Part shown: positions 18,937 to 28,592 of the stretch, piece by piece
How the letters are laid out: every line of letters begins with the position of its first letter
How positions within the stretch are numbered: the stretch's first letter is position 1
Origin: DATFJT01 sp965230755
GTDB lineage: Bacteria > Bacteroidota > Bacteroidia > Chitinophagales > Saprospiraceae
DNA: 64,000 bases
Assembly: GCA_965230755.1 (NCBI GenBank)
Contig: CBDDLT010000023.1
Span: forward strand, 248,001 to 312,000
Reading direction: 5' to 3'
Notes under the pieces: model-generated
Told to the model about the DNA's origin: nothing
What the model saw: the letters and a program-made list of their open reading frames with translations, nothing else
Databases searched by the model: none
Made by a program: the position numbers and the translations under genes

Positions 18937-21462
18937 CTAATCAAATTCCAGAGTATCACCAGGTTTGAACTGATCTTTCTCTTTCAGTTTAACCTTGGTA
19001 ATCTTTTGGTCACTGAGTTTGTTGCCCAGCGCTTTCCATCCCTTGATATCGATAAAGGAGTCGAGATGTAGTTCTTTGCTATTGCCACCATCGCTGTATT
19101 CTATATCAATATCTGTTGAAGTTGAACAGAACAATAGTTTCGTTTTCGGATTCTCTGTCAAGAAGGGAAATTTTTGATCGCTGGACTGGGTTTCGATTTG
19201 AAATCTTTTTACCATGGTCCATTTCTTATCTCCTTCAAAATATACCGCTGAAATAATGGTTTCCGGATCGAATTTTTCAATAATTACTGATTCACCAATG
19301 TTGATTTTTGTCAACAAATCAAAGCTTATCAATTCATAGCTGGCATTTTTATACACGACAAGGATATAATCGTTGGCGTTAAAAGCTCCAATGTATTTTC
19401 CGCGCTGGTCTGTATTCAGACGCCCGGAAACTTCATCGACCCAAACGTTGATTGCTTCCAAGGTTGAAGAACCTCGTTCTAACAATTCAATTTTTCTTAC
19501 AGGATATTTGGTCAACTGATTTCCTTTCGAACTACGACCCTTGATGTCCAAATCAGCAAAATCATATTCGAAAATCTTCTTTCGAGCTCTCGCTGCTTGA
19601 GATAGAAATACTTTTACAACCTCTGCCTCTCCGTTCGGATTGGCTGAGAAATAAAGCAATTTGCTGTTGGGTGTCTCATTGGTAACATGGTAGGGTTTAT
19701 CTCTTGTAATGGCACGTACATGAAAGCGCTTTACATAACTGGTTCTAGACTTACCATCCAGATAAATGGCATTATAAGTTGTTCTCTCATCCCCCTTCTT
19801 CCACACATCCAAATGTATAATGTCCTTTCCAACAAAGACCTTTTCTCCAATCCGAACAACTTTATATTCTCCGGTTTTCATAAAGACAATAATGTCATCT
19901 ATGTCAGAGCAATCTTTGACGAATTCATCTTTTCGAATGCCTGTTCCCACAAAACCCTCTTTTCTATTTACATAGAGCTTTGCGTTATTGGCTACAACCT
20001 CAGTAGCATCAATTTGATCGAATTCCTGAATGATGGTTTTTCTATCACGACCACTGCCAAACCTCTTCTGAATATCTTCGAAATAATCGATGGCATATTC
20101 GACCAGATGCTCTAAGTTGTATTTTACTTTTTCCAGGTCTTCCTCCAGCTGCTTGATCTGCTCATCTGCTTTGAAGCTGTTGTATTTGGAGATCCTCTTG
20201 ATCTTTATTTCGGTGAGTTTTACTATGTCTTCTTCCGTGATATCTCTGTTCAAATAGAGTCGAGTATCTTCATCCTTGCGATCACTTGGTGTAGAAACAT
20301 ATTGTGTAAGTCCGACGCGAATGGCCTCCAATACTTCTTCCCAACTTTCGCATTCTTCTATGTCCCGGTATATTCTCTTTTCGATAAAGATCTTCACGAG
20401 ATTGGCGAAGAACCACTTGTTTTCCAGCTCGGCTAGCTCAATTTCCAGCTCCCATTTTAATAGGGCCTTAGTATGATCTACCGATAGCCGGAGCAATTCA
20501 TTGACGGTGGTAAAAATGGGTTTGTTATCTACTATAACGCAGGCATTGGGATGCAAGTTAACCTCACATTTGGTAAAGGCATATAGCGCATCTACTGTGA
20601 GTTGTGGAGATGTTCCTGAAGGCAAAGAAATACTAATCTCTACATTCTCGGCTGTATTATCTATTACCTGCTTGATCTTGATCTTTCCTTTTTCGTTGGC
20701 CTTTAGGATCGAATCTATCAATACTCCTGTCGTGATTCCATAGGGAATCTCAGTTATTTTAAGTGTTTTATTATCCTCAATTTCGATGGTCGCCCTGACC
20801 TTAACCTTTCCACCGCGTTGTCCTTTTTCATAGTCCGAAACATCGATCAAACCACCAGTCGGAAAATCGGGATATAGTTTGAAGGACTTGTTTTTCAGTA
20901 CAGCGATACACGCTCTGATCAACTCATTGAAATTATGAGGAAGTATTTTAGTGGATAATCCCACTGCAATTCCCTCTGCCCCTTGCGATAACAGAAGGGG
21001 GAATTTCATCGGGAGATGAAAAGGTTCTTTCTTACGACCATCGTAGGCCAGCTGCCATTCTGTTGTCTGTGCATTAAAAGCAACATGTAGGGCAAATTTG
21101 GTAAGTCTGGCTTCGATATATCTCGGTGCTGCTGCTGAATCTCCTGTTCTATAATCTCCCCAGTTTCCCTGCGTGTCAATGAGGAGATCTTTTTGTCCAA
21201 TTTTTACCAGGGCATCGCCAATGGCGGCGTCTCCATGAGGATGATATTGCATGGTTTGACCGATGATGTTCGCGACCTTATGATAGCGTCCATCATCCAT
21301 TGTTTTCATGCTGTAAAGTATCCTTCTCTGAACCGGTTTTAATCCGTCCATTAAGGCGGGAATGGCCCGTTCCAGAATAACATAGGACGCGTAATCCAGA
21401 AAGTATTCCTCATACATACCGGATACATGCACTAGGCCTTCAGAATTGCCATTGTCACTCAT
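18937..21462 (-). CDS. parC: DNA topoisomerase IV subunit A
   Basis: 841 residues. The breakage-reunion domain has ALMDGLKPVQRRILYSM, YHPHGDAAIGDALV and the active-site tyrosine Y115 in APRYIEARL. A long coiled coil follows near 420-470, then a degenerate C-terminal beta-propeller. The absence of a GyrA-box and the KTMDDGRYHKVANIIGQTMQYHPHGD context favour the ParC-type decatenase over gyrase A. parE is not in the window. It relaxes and decatenates chromosomes with ParE. Confidence 0.9.
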   Translation of the reverse strand: MSDNGNSEGLVHVSGMYEEYFLDYASYVILERAIPALMDGLKPVQRRILYSMKTMDDGRYHKVANIIGQTMQYHPHGDAAIGDALVKIGQKDLLIDTQGNWGDYRTGDSAAAPRYIEARLTKFALHVAFNAQTTEWQLAYDGRKKEPFHLPMKFPLLLSQGAEGIAVGLSTKILPHNFNELIRACIAVLKNKSFKLYPDFPTGGLIDVSDYEKGQRGGKVKVRATIEIEDNKTLKITEIPYGITTGVLIDSILKANEKGKIKIKQVIDNTAENVEISISLPSGTSPQLTVDALYAFTKCEVNLHPNACVIVDNKPIFTTVNELLRLSVDHTKALLKWELEIELAELENKWFFANLVKIFIEKRIYRDIEECESWEEVLEAIRVGLTQYVSTPSDRKDEDTRLYLNRDITEEDIVKLTEIKIKRISKYNSFKADEQIKQLEEDLEKVKYNLEHLVEYAIDYFEDIQKRFGSGRDRKTIIQEFDQIDATEVVANNAKLYVNRKEGFVGTGIRKDEFVKDCSDIDDIIVFMKTGEYKVVRIGEKVFVGKDIIHLDVWKKGDERTTYNAIYLDGKSRTSYVKRFHVRAITRDKPYHVTNETPNSKLLYFSANPNGEAEVVKVFLSQAARARKKIFEYDFADLDIKGRSSKGNQLTKYPVRKIELLERGSSTLEAINVWVDEVSGRLNTDQRGKYIGAFNANDYILVVYKNASYELISFDLLTKINIGESVIIEKFDPETIISAVYFEGDKKWTMVKRFQIETQSSDQKFPFLTENPKTKLLFCSTSTDIDIEYSDGGNSKELHLDSFIDIKGWKALGNKLSDQKITKVKLKEKDQFKPGDTLEFD

Positions 21463-21483
21463 GAAAAATGCTATTTTAGTTAT

Positions 21484-23427
21484 TTAGTTTTCTAAACGGT
21501 AACTCATTCCATACATCATCCATCTCCCTGGAAGTTGTGCTCCCAAAATGTCCTGATTTTCTTTGTCAAACACATTGAAGCATCTAATTTGTGCTGTAAT
21601 TCCCGATGAAAATTTCCAGCCTATAGATGCATTTACGGTGCTGAAATTTTCATCTAATACATCTCCTAAACTGGGAGCGGTTAATTCATTCCTTTGTTTA
21701 AAGATAGTATTTATTGAAATATTAATATGTTTTCCCTCGAATAAAAGGTTATTGGTCAATAGGTATTTAGAATGGCTGGCCAAATATACTGAGACCACAT
21801 CGTCATCACTTTCCGTATCCAGCAATGTAAAAGTGGTTCCTAGAGAAATTCGATTGGCCTTCCAATCGTGAGCTAAACGAGCTTCTAATTCCAATCCCTG
21901 TGTATTGACTTTGCCAACGTTTTGGGCAAAGAAGTATTCACCTTCCGGATCGAGATTGTCCTTGAATTCGATATCGTCGTAATCTCTAAGGACATAATCA
22001 ATTAACTCATCGGAGCTACGCAAAAAAGCAGTTGCTCTAAAGTATAAAAAGTCCTTTGGGGTATAATCTACACCCAGTTCATAATTCCATGCACTTTCAG
22101 CATTTAGAGACGGATTTCCAAGACTTCTTCCGGAGGTAAGATGCGGAAGATTGTGCGATACATAGCGTTCTGTGTAATCCGCAGATCGAATGCTTCTCCC
22201 ACTTAATGCTCTGAACAGAAATTTATTCATTCTGTAAGAGACGTCCAATTGTGGCGAGAATTCCAAGTCGTAATTTTGATCGTAGTCCGCTCGGGTTCCA
22301 AATTTGATATTCCAGGCATTCTTGGCATAATTCAGCAGGCCGCTTAGACCTATATGAGCATCTTCGTGGTTCCCTCTATCCGTACTTTCAATTTTTCTCA
22401 AGTCCGTTTGCAATCCAGTATATAGGGACCAGTTTTCGTTGAGTACACTATTCCGGTTGATTTCAACATTATAGAAATTAGTAGTGTGCTCGTTGGTGGA
22501 AGGGAATGACGGATTGAATACAAAAAGATCTGTACCGTATCGATAAGATAATTTGATTCTTGTTCTGTTGCCTCCTTTTTCATTTTGTAAAAGAAGGTAA
22601 TTGAACCAGTTTCTGGTCCGCTCTGTGGATTGATCAAATGGGCTCGTCGTGTAAAAATACCTCGCATTGAAGTCTCTATCGTCATAAGAGGTTCTGAAAG
22701 AAGCCGTCCAGGAATTACCCAATCGGTATCCTGCGGAGAGGCCTACTGTTTTTACGTCGAAATTATTTCGATAGGATTCAAGCGTATCGGTCTCTAGCCT
22801 GCGTTCTGGAACCGGATCGCCGAGACTTGTATTCAACTGAACGCCTCCATTGACAAAAAACCGATCATTGTTCCAATGTAAACCGTGATTGGAATAAACC
22901 AGTTGATTGTCTCCCAAGAAGAAATCTCCCTGGTTGGTCAGGGTAGGTTCGTTGTTATTGGCAAATTTTTTAGTGATGATATTGATCACACCACCAACAG
23001 CATCGGGGCCATAAACTGATGAGGCTGCACCCCTCAAAACCTCTATTCTATCTATTTCAGCCTGAGCAACAGGAATGAATCCATTGAAATGACCCGTGAG
23101 GGGATCGTTTAATCTCATCCCATCGACGAGAATTAATACTTGATTATAGGTACTCCCTCGCAAAGTGATGTCTCCTTGAACACCAAAGCCGCCTCTGGAT
23201 TTTACTTCAATTCCCGAAACATATTGTAAGGCATCATACAGCGATGTATGATTCATTTTTTCAAGGGTCCTTTGAGGAATGACCGTTATATATCTTCCCG
23301 AGCGATCCAGGCCGGAGAAGCCGGGTTCCGACATTACCGTTACCGTGTCCAGTCCCACTTGTGCGTGGCTTATAGTATTGAAAATCAATAAAAAAGCCAT
23401 TAGGAATAATTGTAGTTTAATTCTCAT
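21484..23427 (-). CDS. TonB-dependent outer-membrane receptor (BtuB-like)
   Basis: 647 residues from the ATG at 23427, which begins a clear signal peptide (MRIKLQLFLMAFLLIFNTISHAQ) and has CTCCTGAAAAC upstream; the alternative start at 23463 would add 12 residues. The plug domain is recognisable: SLYDALQYVSGIEVKSRG, GDITLRGSTYNQVLILVDGM, and SSVYGPDAVGGVINIITKK. The beta-barrel extends to the C-terminus (WMMYGMSYRLEN). There is no carboxypeptidase-like N-terminal extension or SusD partner, so a small ligand (siderophore, cobalamin or metal) is likelier than a glycan. It lies 22 bases from parC on the same strand. Confidence 0.9.
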   Translation of the reverse strand: MRIKLQLFLMAFLLIFNTISHAQVGLDTVTVMSEPGFSGLDRSGRYITVIPQRTLEKMNHTSLYDALQYVSGIEVKSRGGFGVQGDITLRGSTYNQVLILVDGMRLNDPLTGHFNGFIPVAQAEIDRIEVLRGAASSVYGPDAVGGVINIITKKFANNNEPTLTNQGDFFLGDNQLVYSNHGLHWNNDRFFVNGGVQLNTSLGDPVPERRLETDTLESYRNNFDVKTVGLSAGYRLGNSWTASFRTSYDDRDFNARYFYTTSPFDQSTERTRNWFNYLLLQNEKGGNRTRIKLSYRYGTDLFVFNPSFPSTNEHTTNFYNVEINRNSVLNENWSLYTGLQTDLRKIESTDRGNHEDAHIGLSGLLNYAKNAWNIKFGTRADYDQNYDLEFSPQLDVSYRMNKFLFRALSGRSIRSADYTERYVSHNLPHLTSGRSLGNPSLNAESAWNYELGVDYTPKDFLYFRATAFLRSSDELIDYVLRDYDDIEFKDNLDPEGEYFFAQNVGKVNTQGLELEARLAHDWKANRISLGTTFTLLDTESDDDVVSVYLASHSKYLLTNNLLFEGKHINISINTIFKQRNELTAPSLGDVLDENFSTVNASIGWKFSSGITAQIRCFNVFDKENQDILGAQLPGRWMMYGMSYRLEN

Positions 23428-23778
23428 GTTTTCAGGAGTATTTTTCCGGGCAAAGATTGACATTCTTGAGAATTAATTGAAAAAATACTTGAATATTTTT
23501 GTCGACTTCATTTCGTTATTCGAACAAAAAAAGCGAATTTTGGGCTGCTAGAAATATTTGTCTTACGACATTATCAATGGTTTAGGCTATTGATTTTTTT
23601 CGAAAAAATTTTGAATTATAAACGCATCATAATCGAGAGAAAATCTCACTTGAATTCGAAGGCAGCCAAATAGATATTCGAATCGTTGTTTTAATACCAG
23701 AAAGGTGAATTTAACTTTTGAATATCGTTTTGACTCAGTTCGATTTCAGCTGGATTGGAGCTAATTAACGCAAAACGA
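23428..23778. other. divergent intergenic region between the receptor and sigma factor genes
   Basis: A 351-base AT-rich region that must carry the promoters of two divergent genes. A 14-bp A/T palindrome (six T, CG, six A) is at 23595-23608. I could not find a good TTTG/TAnnTTTG promoter pair or a riboswitch-like structure. Confidence 0.4.
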
Positions 23779-24345
23779 ATGGATATATCGCTTAGTATTA
23801 ACAAAAATGAACAGAGCATTTTAGATGCCTGCGTACGTAACGAACGTTGGGCTCAAAAGATATTGTACGAAGAGTACCACAATCAAATGCTGGGAGTTTG
23901 TTTGCGTTATTCCAATAATAGCGATGATGCCGAGGACATTTTGCACGACGGGTTCTTAAAGGTATTCCGAAATATAGCAAAGTATAAAACAGGTACATCG
24001 TTGCCTGCGTGGATGAGGCGGATCATGGTCAATACATCCATTGATCATTATCGAAAGATGGCTAGGAGGAGAACGGAAGACGTGGAAGAAGCCAGAAGTA
24101 TAAGTTTTGAGGGGGCGGATGCCATCAGTAAGTGTACTGAGAAGGAGATATTAAAAGCAATACAAGAACTTTCTCCGGCGTACAGAACAGTATTTAATAT
24201 GTATGTTGTTGAGGGTTTTGCACACAAAGAAATAGCCGATAAATTGGGCATTACCGAGAGTACATCTCGGTCTAATTTAGTAAAGGCTAGGAGTAAATTA
24301 AAAGAGCATTTGATAGCAGCCGGTAAGGTTGAGTACAGTGAATAG
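23779..24345 (+). CDS. ECF-type RNA polymerase sigma factor
   Basis: 188 residues from the ATG at 23779; an in-frame TTG at 23755 is less likely. Sigma-2 is seen in SDDAEDILHDGFLKVFRNI and SLPAWMRRIMVNTSIDHYRK, and sigma-4 in VEGFAHKEIADKLGITESTS followed by RSNLVKARSKLKEHL. Eight bases after its stop begins a membrane protein that probably acts as its partner (anti-sigma role inferred from position). Confidence 0.9.
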   Translation: MDISLSINKNEQSILDACVRNERWAQKILYEEYHNQMLGVCLRYSNNSDDAEDILHDGFLKVFRNIAKYKTGTSLPAWMRRIMVNTSIDHYRKMARRRTEDVEEARSISFEGADAISKCTEKEILKAIQELSPAYRTVFNMYVVEGFAHKEIADKLGITESTSRSNLVKARSKLKEHLIAAGKVEYSE

Positions 24346-24353
24346 GCCACAAG

Positions 24354-26198
24354 ATGAATGAGAAGGATTTTGATAAGATTATTTTAAAGGGATTAAAAGA
24401 CCCCCAATTTTCTTCCCCCAATTGGGAGAGGATGGAAAAAGCATTGGACGATGCTATGGTTTCTGACGTCAATGCCTTTGATAATTTTATTAAAGGAAGC
24501 CTTATCGCTATCGAAAGCTCAGGCCCTTCTTCATGGGATAAAATGAACACACTCCTCGACGAAAATGGAATTATTCCCGAAGCTTCTGATGATTTAGACC
24601 AGCTAGTTGCTGAGAAAATGGCAGATTATGCGCCTTCGAGTTCTCCTAAATGGGGTGCTTTCAGTTCTTCTCTTGACGAGGCATTACCAGTCACTAAAGA
24701 ACTTAATCTATTTGATAATTTTGTTCAGAGAGCACTAACGGGCTTGATCATTTCGGAAAATCCGGATTGGCCAAGGATGGACTTTATTCTTGATAGCGAT
24801 CAGTTGCTAGGAAATCACAGTTCATTCGACGGCAGAATTAGAGATGCGGTGGATCAATCGGCTTCCAGTGGAAATGTGGATAGGGGTTGGACTCGATTAC
24901 AAAATTCTCTGGATGTAGAGTTGAAGAGAAGAAGATCCATTTATCGCTCAAAAGCGATGGAGGCTGCAATTTTATTATTAATTGTATTTGCACTTCCAGG
25001 CTTGTTTTTGCTTTCAGGCGAAAATACAGCAGTCACACCTATTCTTACTGAAAATTCGAAGTCAATAGAATTGGAGGCAAAGGATGTGGAAGGAGAAGGA
25101 ACAAGTTTAAATGTGGTTCCGGAACTATCAGCAACTCAAAATACTTCTAAAGAAGAAGGTTCCAACTTGGCAAAATCTCAACAAGTAGATGTTGTAAGTA
25201 ATCAAAGCCAAGTGAAGCCTAATAATATTTCATCACACTTGTTGGATGAAGGTAATGGAATTGATAAGGGCTTGACAGTATCCCCAGATGCTAAAGATAT
25301 TAGTGAAAGCGAAGTATTGTTTGTTCAGGACGATGAGGATATACAGGAAGAACATCTATTGGTTTCTTCTTTGACGGATGAGGACGACGCAGATGCTTTA
25401 AATGTTGTAGAAGCCTTGGTTCCAATTACAAGTTATGTTCACAATTCTAATGTGTCCGATATTAATTCTATGGCCGTAGCGATACCTAATACGAAGGATT
25501 TAGGGTCGAAGGACGGACTAAAAGCATGGTATCCATTCGGCTCGGCTTTTGCAGGGGCAAAATGGATAGAGATGTCACTTAGAACTCCTGACAATAGATT
25601 GGAATTGGATGATAAATCCATTATGGCGAATGAATATGGAGTAAAATTGGGCTTGTCCAATGGAGTATTTGATTTTAGTGCTGGAATTTCAAAGGTTACA
25701 GTGGATCCTTCAGAACTGCAAGCTAGTGAAGAAGTTTTCAAGTATAATAATGATGTTTATTTGGCTTCAATAGAAAGAACTAAATTTTCGTTGATACAGG
25801 TTCCTGTCACATCTAATATTCATTTACCTGTGGAAGGTAGTAATTTGGATTTGATGTTGAATTTAGGAGTAAATGGAGTATTTCCACAAGAAATTTACAG
25901 TTCCTATGTTAGCGAGGTGATAGAGCCAGATAACCCGAATTATCCAATTGGTGGTGGTATAGCTCCACAGCCTAGAAGTCCTCAAGAGTTGAGGGATGAA
26001 ATTTTAGGAGAAGGATCTAATTTCTTTATTGATGGTAATGTTGGAGTAGGTTTGTCTTATAAAATAGGTAATAAGATGTCTGTTTTATTGGAGAGCAATA
26101 TGTATGTTCCAATAGGCAATAGAAGAATTGGTGAGTTTGGTGATACTTATGAAAACGCTTATGGACTAAACCTAGGTCTGAAGTATCATTTTCATTAA
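24354..26198 (+). CDS. putative anti-sigma partner: five N-terminal repeats, one TM, barrel-like C-terminus
   Basis: 614 residues. The first ~190 residues contain five copies of a ~39-residue unit (about 5-32, 41-70, 80-109, 119-148, 157-188), each with an F/LDxxI/V start, a Pro or Gly, a Trp and an LD near the end. After a basic stretch (KRRR) comes a single TM helix at 201-221, an acidic low-complexity linker (about 225-350), and a C-terminal beta-rich domain ending in LNLGLKYHFH, like outer-membrane barrel proteins. The cytoplasmic repeats would face the sigma factor encoded just upstream. An inner-membrane helix joined to a barrel-like domain is unusual; the C-terminal part may be a soluble periplasmic sensor. 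Confidence 0.75.
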   Translation: MNEKDFDKIILKGLKDPQFSSPNWERMEKALDDAMVSDVNAFDNFIKGSLIAIESSGPSSWDKMNTLLDENGIIPEASDDLDQLVAEKMADYAPSSSPKWGAFSSSLDEALPVTKELNLFDNFVQRALTGLIISENPDWPRMDFILDSDQLLGNHSSFDGRIRDAVDQSASSGNVDRGWTRLQNSLDVELKRRRSIYRSKAMEAAILLLIVFALPGLFLLSGENTAVTPILTENSKSIELEAKDVEGEGTSLNVVPELSATQNTSKEEGSNLAKSQQVDVVSNQSQVKPNNISSHLLDEGNGIDKGLTVSPDAKDISESEVLFVQDDEDIQEEHLLVSSLTDEDDADALNVVEALVPITSYVHNSNVSDINSMAVAIPNTKDLGSKDGLKAWYPFGSAFAGAKWIEMSLRTPDNRLELDDKSIMANEYGVKLGLSNGVFDFSAGISKVTVDPSELQASEEVFKYNNDVYLASIERTKFSLIQVPVTSNIHLPVEGSNLDLMLNLGVNGVFPQEIYSSYVSEVIEPDNPNYPIGGGIAPQPRSPQELRDEILGEGSNFFIDGNVGVGLSYKIGNKMSVLLESNMYVPIGNRRIGEFGDTYENAYGLNLGLKYHFH

Positions 26199-26276
26199 AT
26201 TGGTTTAAGTCGGCCAATTGACTTTAGCAAAATAATATTTAGAAGGGTTTCATCGTATTTTTGAAAAAAAGATACC

Positions 26277-27053
26277 ATGAACAAAAATATTTTTTCGATA
26301 TCCATTCGACAATTTATCGCGGTTATCGCTTTAATGGCTTATTCAATACTGCCGTCGAATGATCTCTTTGCACAAAATTTCAATCATCAGCTTTTTGATG
26401 AAGTCCTTCAATCCTGTGTGAATAGCGAAGGCTGGTTGGATTACAATGGACTAAAAAGGGATAGAGCAAAATTCGATCAATATATTAGTCTTCTGGAGAA
26501 TACACATCCCAATGACAGTTGGTCGAAAAACGAACAATTGGCGTATTGGATCAATGCCTACAATGCTTTTACCATACAATTGGTGTTGGATCATTATCCA
26601 GTGAATAGCATCAAAGATATTAAGCGAGGGGTTCCCTATGTCAACAGCGTATGGGATATCAAATTCATTAAAATTGGTGGCAAGGAGTACGATTTGAATA
26701 ATATTGAGCACGGTATCATTCGAAAGAAATTCAATGATCCAAGAATTCATTTTGCGGTCAACTGTGCCTCCTATTCTTGTCCAAGTCTTAGCAACAGGGC
26801 ATATACTGCAGCTAAGTTGAACGAACAATTGGATGCGATGACCTATGCTTTCTTTGCTGACAAGAGAAAGAATAAAATAAGCGCTGAGCTTCTACAACTG
26901 AACTCTATCATGAAATGGTATAAAGTAGACTTTACCAAAGGAGGCCAGAGCCTGGTGGATTTTGTCAATAAATATACCAAGACGAATATTCAATCTGATG
27001 CCAAGGTGGAGTATTTGGACTATGATTGGAGTCTTAATGAACAAAAGTCATAG
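26277..27053 (+). CDS. DUF547 family secreted protein
   Basis: 258 residues. A signal peptide (to about residue 32, FAQ) precedes a DUF547 domain. Family blocks visible are QLAYWINAYNAFTIQLVLDHYP, VWDIKFIKIGGKEYDLNNIEH and DPRIHFAVNCASYSCPSLSNRAY (shorter pieces of each), with conserved Asn, His and Cys. DUF547 proteins have no established reaction. Its last 6 bases overlap the convergent FMN-reductase gene. Confidence 0.85.
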   Translation: MNKNIFSISIRQFIAVIALMAYSILPSNDLFAQNFNHQLFDEVLQSCVNSEGWLDYNGLKRDRAKFDQYISLLENTHPNDSWSKNEQLAYWINAYNAFTIQLVLDHYPVNSIKDIKRGVPYVNSVWDIKFIKIGGKEYDLNNIEHGIIRKKFNDPRIHFAVNCASYSCPSLSNRAYTAAKLNEQLDAMTYAFFADKRKNKISAELLQLNSIMKWYKVDFTKGGQSLVDFVNKYTKTNIQSDAKVEYLDYDWSLNEQKS

Positions 27054-27575
27054 GAGAAGAAGAGCTTCCTTTATTAATTCACGATCAACTGAATCGAAGT
27101 TGTAATATCCGTTGATTTCGGTCACATTGTTTTGATAAAGATCAACACTTGCAACACAATATGCGTTGAGGGCTTTCATAATTTCAGCAAGATGAGATCT
27201 TAATTTTTCACCCCTTGGAGGATGAGGAGTAAAAGAACAGATGAGGACTTTCTTGTTGTTGAAACTCCCACGATGAGTGCACCATTCGAGCGCGTTCTTT
27301 AGGATGGCTGGTACGCTATGAAGGTATTCAGGGCTGCAGATGATTACAGATTGTGCTTTTTCTACACTTTCTTGCCAGTTCATGACCTTGGAGTCTTTGG
27401 CTAAAGCCTTTTCGTCAGGTCTGAATAAAGGAAGCAGAGTGGGAGCGTCGGTTATTTTGATATTGAATTCGGGATAATGATATTGAATGGATTTAAGCAA
27501 GCGAGTATTGCTCGAATTAACAGAGGCTGAACCAGAGACTGCGAGGATATATTCTATTCCAATTTCTTTCGACAT
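27048..27575 (-). CDS. NADPH-dependent FMN reductase family flavoprotein
   Basis: 175 residues, a typical size. The flavodoxin-like fold is shown by the N-terminal phosphate loop AVSGSASVNSSNTRLL (about 13-28), SVIICSPEYLHSVPAILKNA in the middle (the family's PEYN-S-PxxLKNALDW signature, here with His for Asn), and VLICSFTPHPPRGEK. It probably reduces FMN or a quinone/azo-type substrate with NAD(P)H. It is divergent from moaD, and a link with molybdoenzyme redox chemistry is possible only by position. Confidence 0.82.
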   Translation of the reverse strand: MSKEIGIEYILAVSGSASVNSSNTRLLKSIQYHYPEFNIKITDAPTLLPLFRPDEKALAKDSKVMNWQESVEKAQSVIICSPEYLHSVPAILKNALEWCTHRGSFNNKKVLICSFTPHPPRGEKLRSHLAEIMKALNAYCVASVDLYQNNVTEINGYYNFDSVDRELIKEALLLL

Positions 27576-27741
27576 TTTATCTTCTTTAATGGGGATGTCA
27601 TTGTCAAAATCTAAATTATGGAAATATCCGCATTTTGGGTTTAACGGTATTTTATTGCAAACCGGAGTTTGAATGTCTCCTGTTAGCTTACGGAATACAA
27701 CTAATTTGTCGATTACTATTATTACAATTAATTTAGTCCTT

Positions 27742-27981
27742 ATGAAGATTAAGTGTTTTGGAATAGCGAAAGAAATTACGGGAACAGGTCTGCTGCATGT
27801 AGAGTCTTTTCAGAATGGGATGTCTGTTTCTCAAATGAGGAACTATTTAGTGAATAGGTTTCCTGAATTCCAAAGCATTCACGGATTTATGATTGCAGTT
27901 AATCAAGAATATGGTGAGGGTGATATGGCTATTAATGATGGAGATGAAGTGGCCATTATTCCACCGGTCAGCGGAGGGTAA
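27742..27981 (+). CDS. moaD: molybdopterin synthase small subunit MoaD
   Basis: 79 residues from the ATG at 27742, which matches the family length; an upstream in-frame ATG at 27673 would add 23 poorly matching residues. Ubiquitin-like fold with MKIKCFGIAKEITG at the start and the essential C-terminal Gly-Gly (DEVAIIPPVSGG) that is adenylated by MoeB and carries the thiocarboxylate sulfur. Two bases separate it from moaE. Confidence 0.92.
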   Translation: MKIKCFGIAKEITGTGLLHVESFQNGMSVSQMRNYLVNRFPEFQSIHGFMIAVNQEYGEGDMAINDGDEVAIIPPVSGG

Positions 27982-27983
27982 AT

Positions 27984-28406
27984 ATGGATAATATCAATAT
28001 AGCAGTTAGTAGGGATAAGTTAAGCGTCGATAACATTTATGACTGGATCGTGGATCCGCAATGTGGGGGCAACTGTATGTTTATAGGTACAGTGAGGGAC
28101 CAGAATAAGAATGAAGAAGTCGAATATTTGGACTTTGAGACTTACGCTCCTATGGCCATAAAAGAAATGAAAAAAATTGCCCTTCACTGTATAGAAAAGA
28201 TGGACGCAAAAAAAGTGGCCATTCATCACAGAGAAGGCCATGTTGGTATAACTGACATTGCAGTAATTATTGCGGTATCATCTGTTCATCGGGATGTTGC
28301 TTTTAAAGCTTGCCAATATGCGATTGATGAACTCAAAAAAACAGTTCCAATCTGGAAAAAGGAACACTTGACCAATGGGAGTTATTGGGTGGGGGCTAGG
28401 CCGTGA
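27984..28406 (+). CDS. moaE: molybdopterin synthase catalytic subunit MoaE
   Basis: 140 residues. It converts cyclic pyranopterin monophosphate to molybdopterin using sulfur from MoaD. Family blocks: GGNCMFIGTVRDQNK, LDFETYAPMAIKEMKKIA, AIHHREGHVGITDIAVIIAV, and the active-site lysine region KKTVPIWKKEHL close to the C-terminus. It lies directly behind moaD, with a tandem-repeat tract starting at its stop codon. Confidence 0.95.
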   Translation: MDNINIAVSRDKLSVDNIYDWIVDPQCGGNCMFIGTVRDQNKNEEVEYLDFETYAPMAIKEMKKIALHCIEKMDAKKVAIHHREGHVGITDIAVIIAVSSVHRDVAFKACQYAIDELKKTVPIWKKEHLTNGSYWVGARP

Positions 28407-28504
28407 TTTCGACTTCGCTCGATTTCCACTACGCTCAATCTCGACTACGCTCAATCTAGGCTATGCGCAATCCTTGAATTCACTTGATCCTCGGCTTCCC
28501 TCGA
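28407..28504. repeat. degenerate 16-17 bp tandem repeat
   Basis: About six head-to-tail units beginning right after the moaE stop: TTTCGACTTCGCTCGA, TTTCCACTACGCTCAA, TCTCGACTACGCTCAA, TCTAGGCTATGCGCAA, then two 17-base units, fading into unique sequence by ~28525. Consensus roughly TCTCGACTACGCTCAA. It is noncoding and lies between convergent moaE and moeB. Confidence 0.75.
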
Positions 28505-28548
28505 TTTAATTCTTGATTATACTGGATCGGATTTTCCTGAAAGCACTC

Positions 28549-28588
28549 GGCTATGTCCGACTGAGGGTAGCCGAAGTCCGACATAGCC
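28549..28588. terminator. hairpin between convergent moaE and moeB
   Basis: GGCTATGTC (28549-28557) pairs with GACATAGCC (28580-28588): a 9-bp stem with a 22-base loop that itself holds short complementary pieces. It lies 5 bases from the moeB stop. There is no clear U-tract, so it may be a terminator or simply the end of the repeat tract. Confidence 0.45.
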
Positions 28589-28592
28589 AATA

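Noticed and set aside
21484..23778. Cobalamin riboswitch ahead of the BtuB-like receptor
   Set aside because: No B12-box-like conserved sequence or matching structure could be found upstream of the start.
28407..28504. CRISPR-like array
   Set aside because: The repeats are contiguous with no spacers, only 16-17 bases long, and there are no cas genes.
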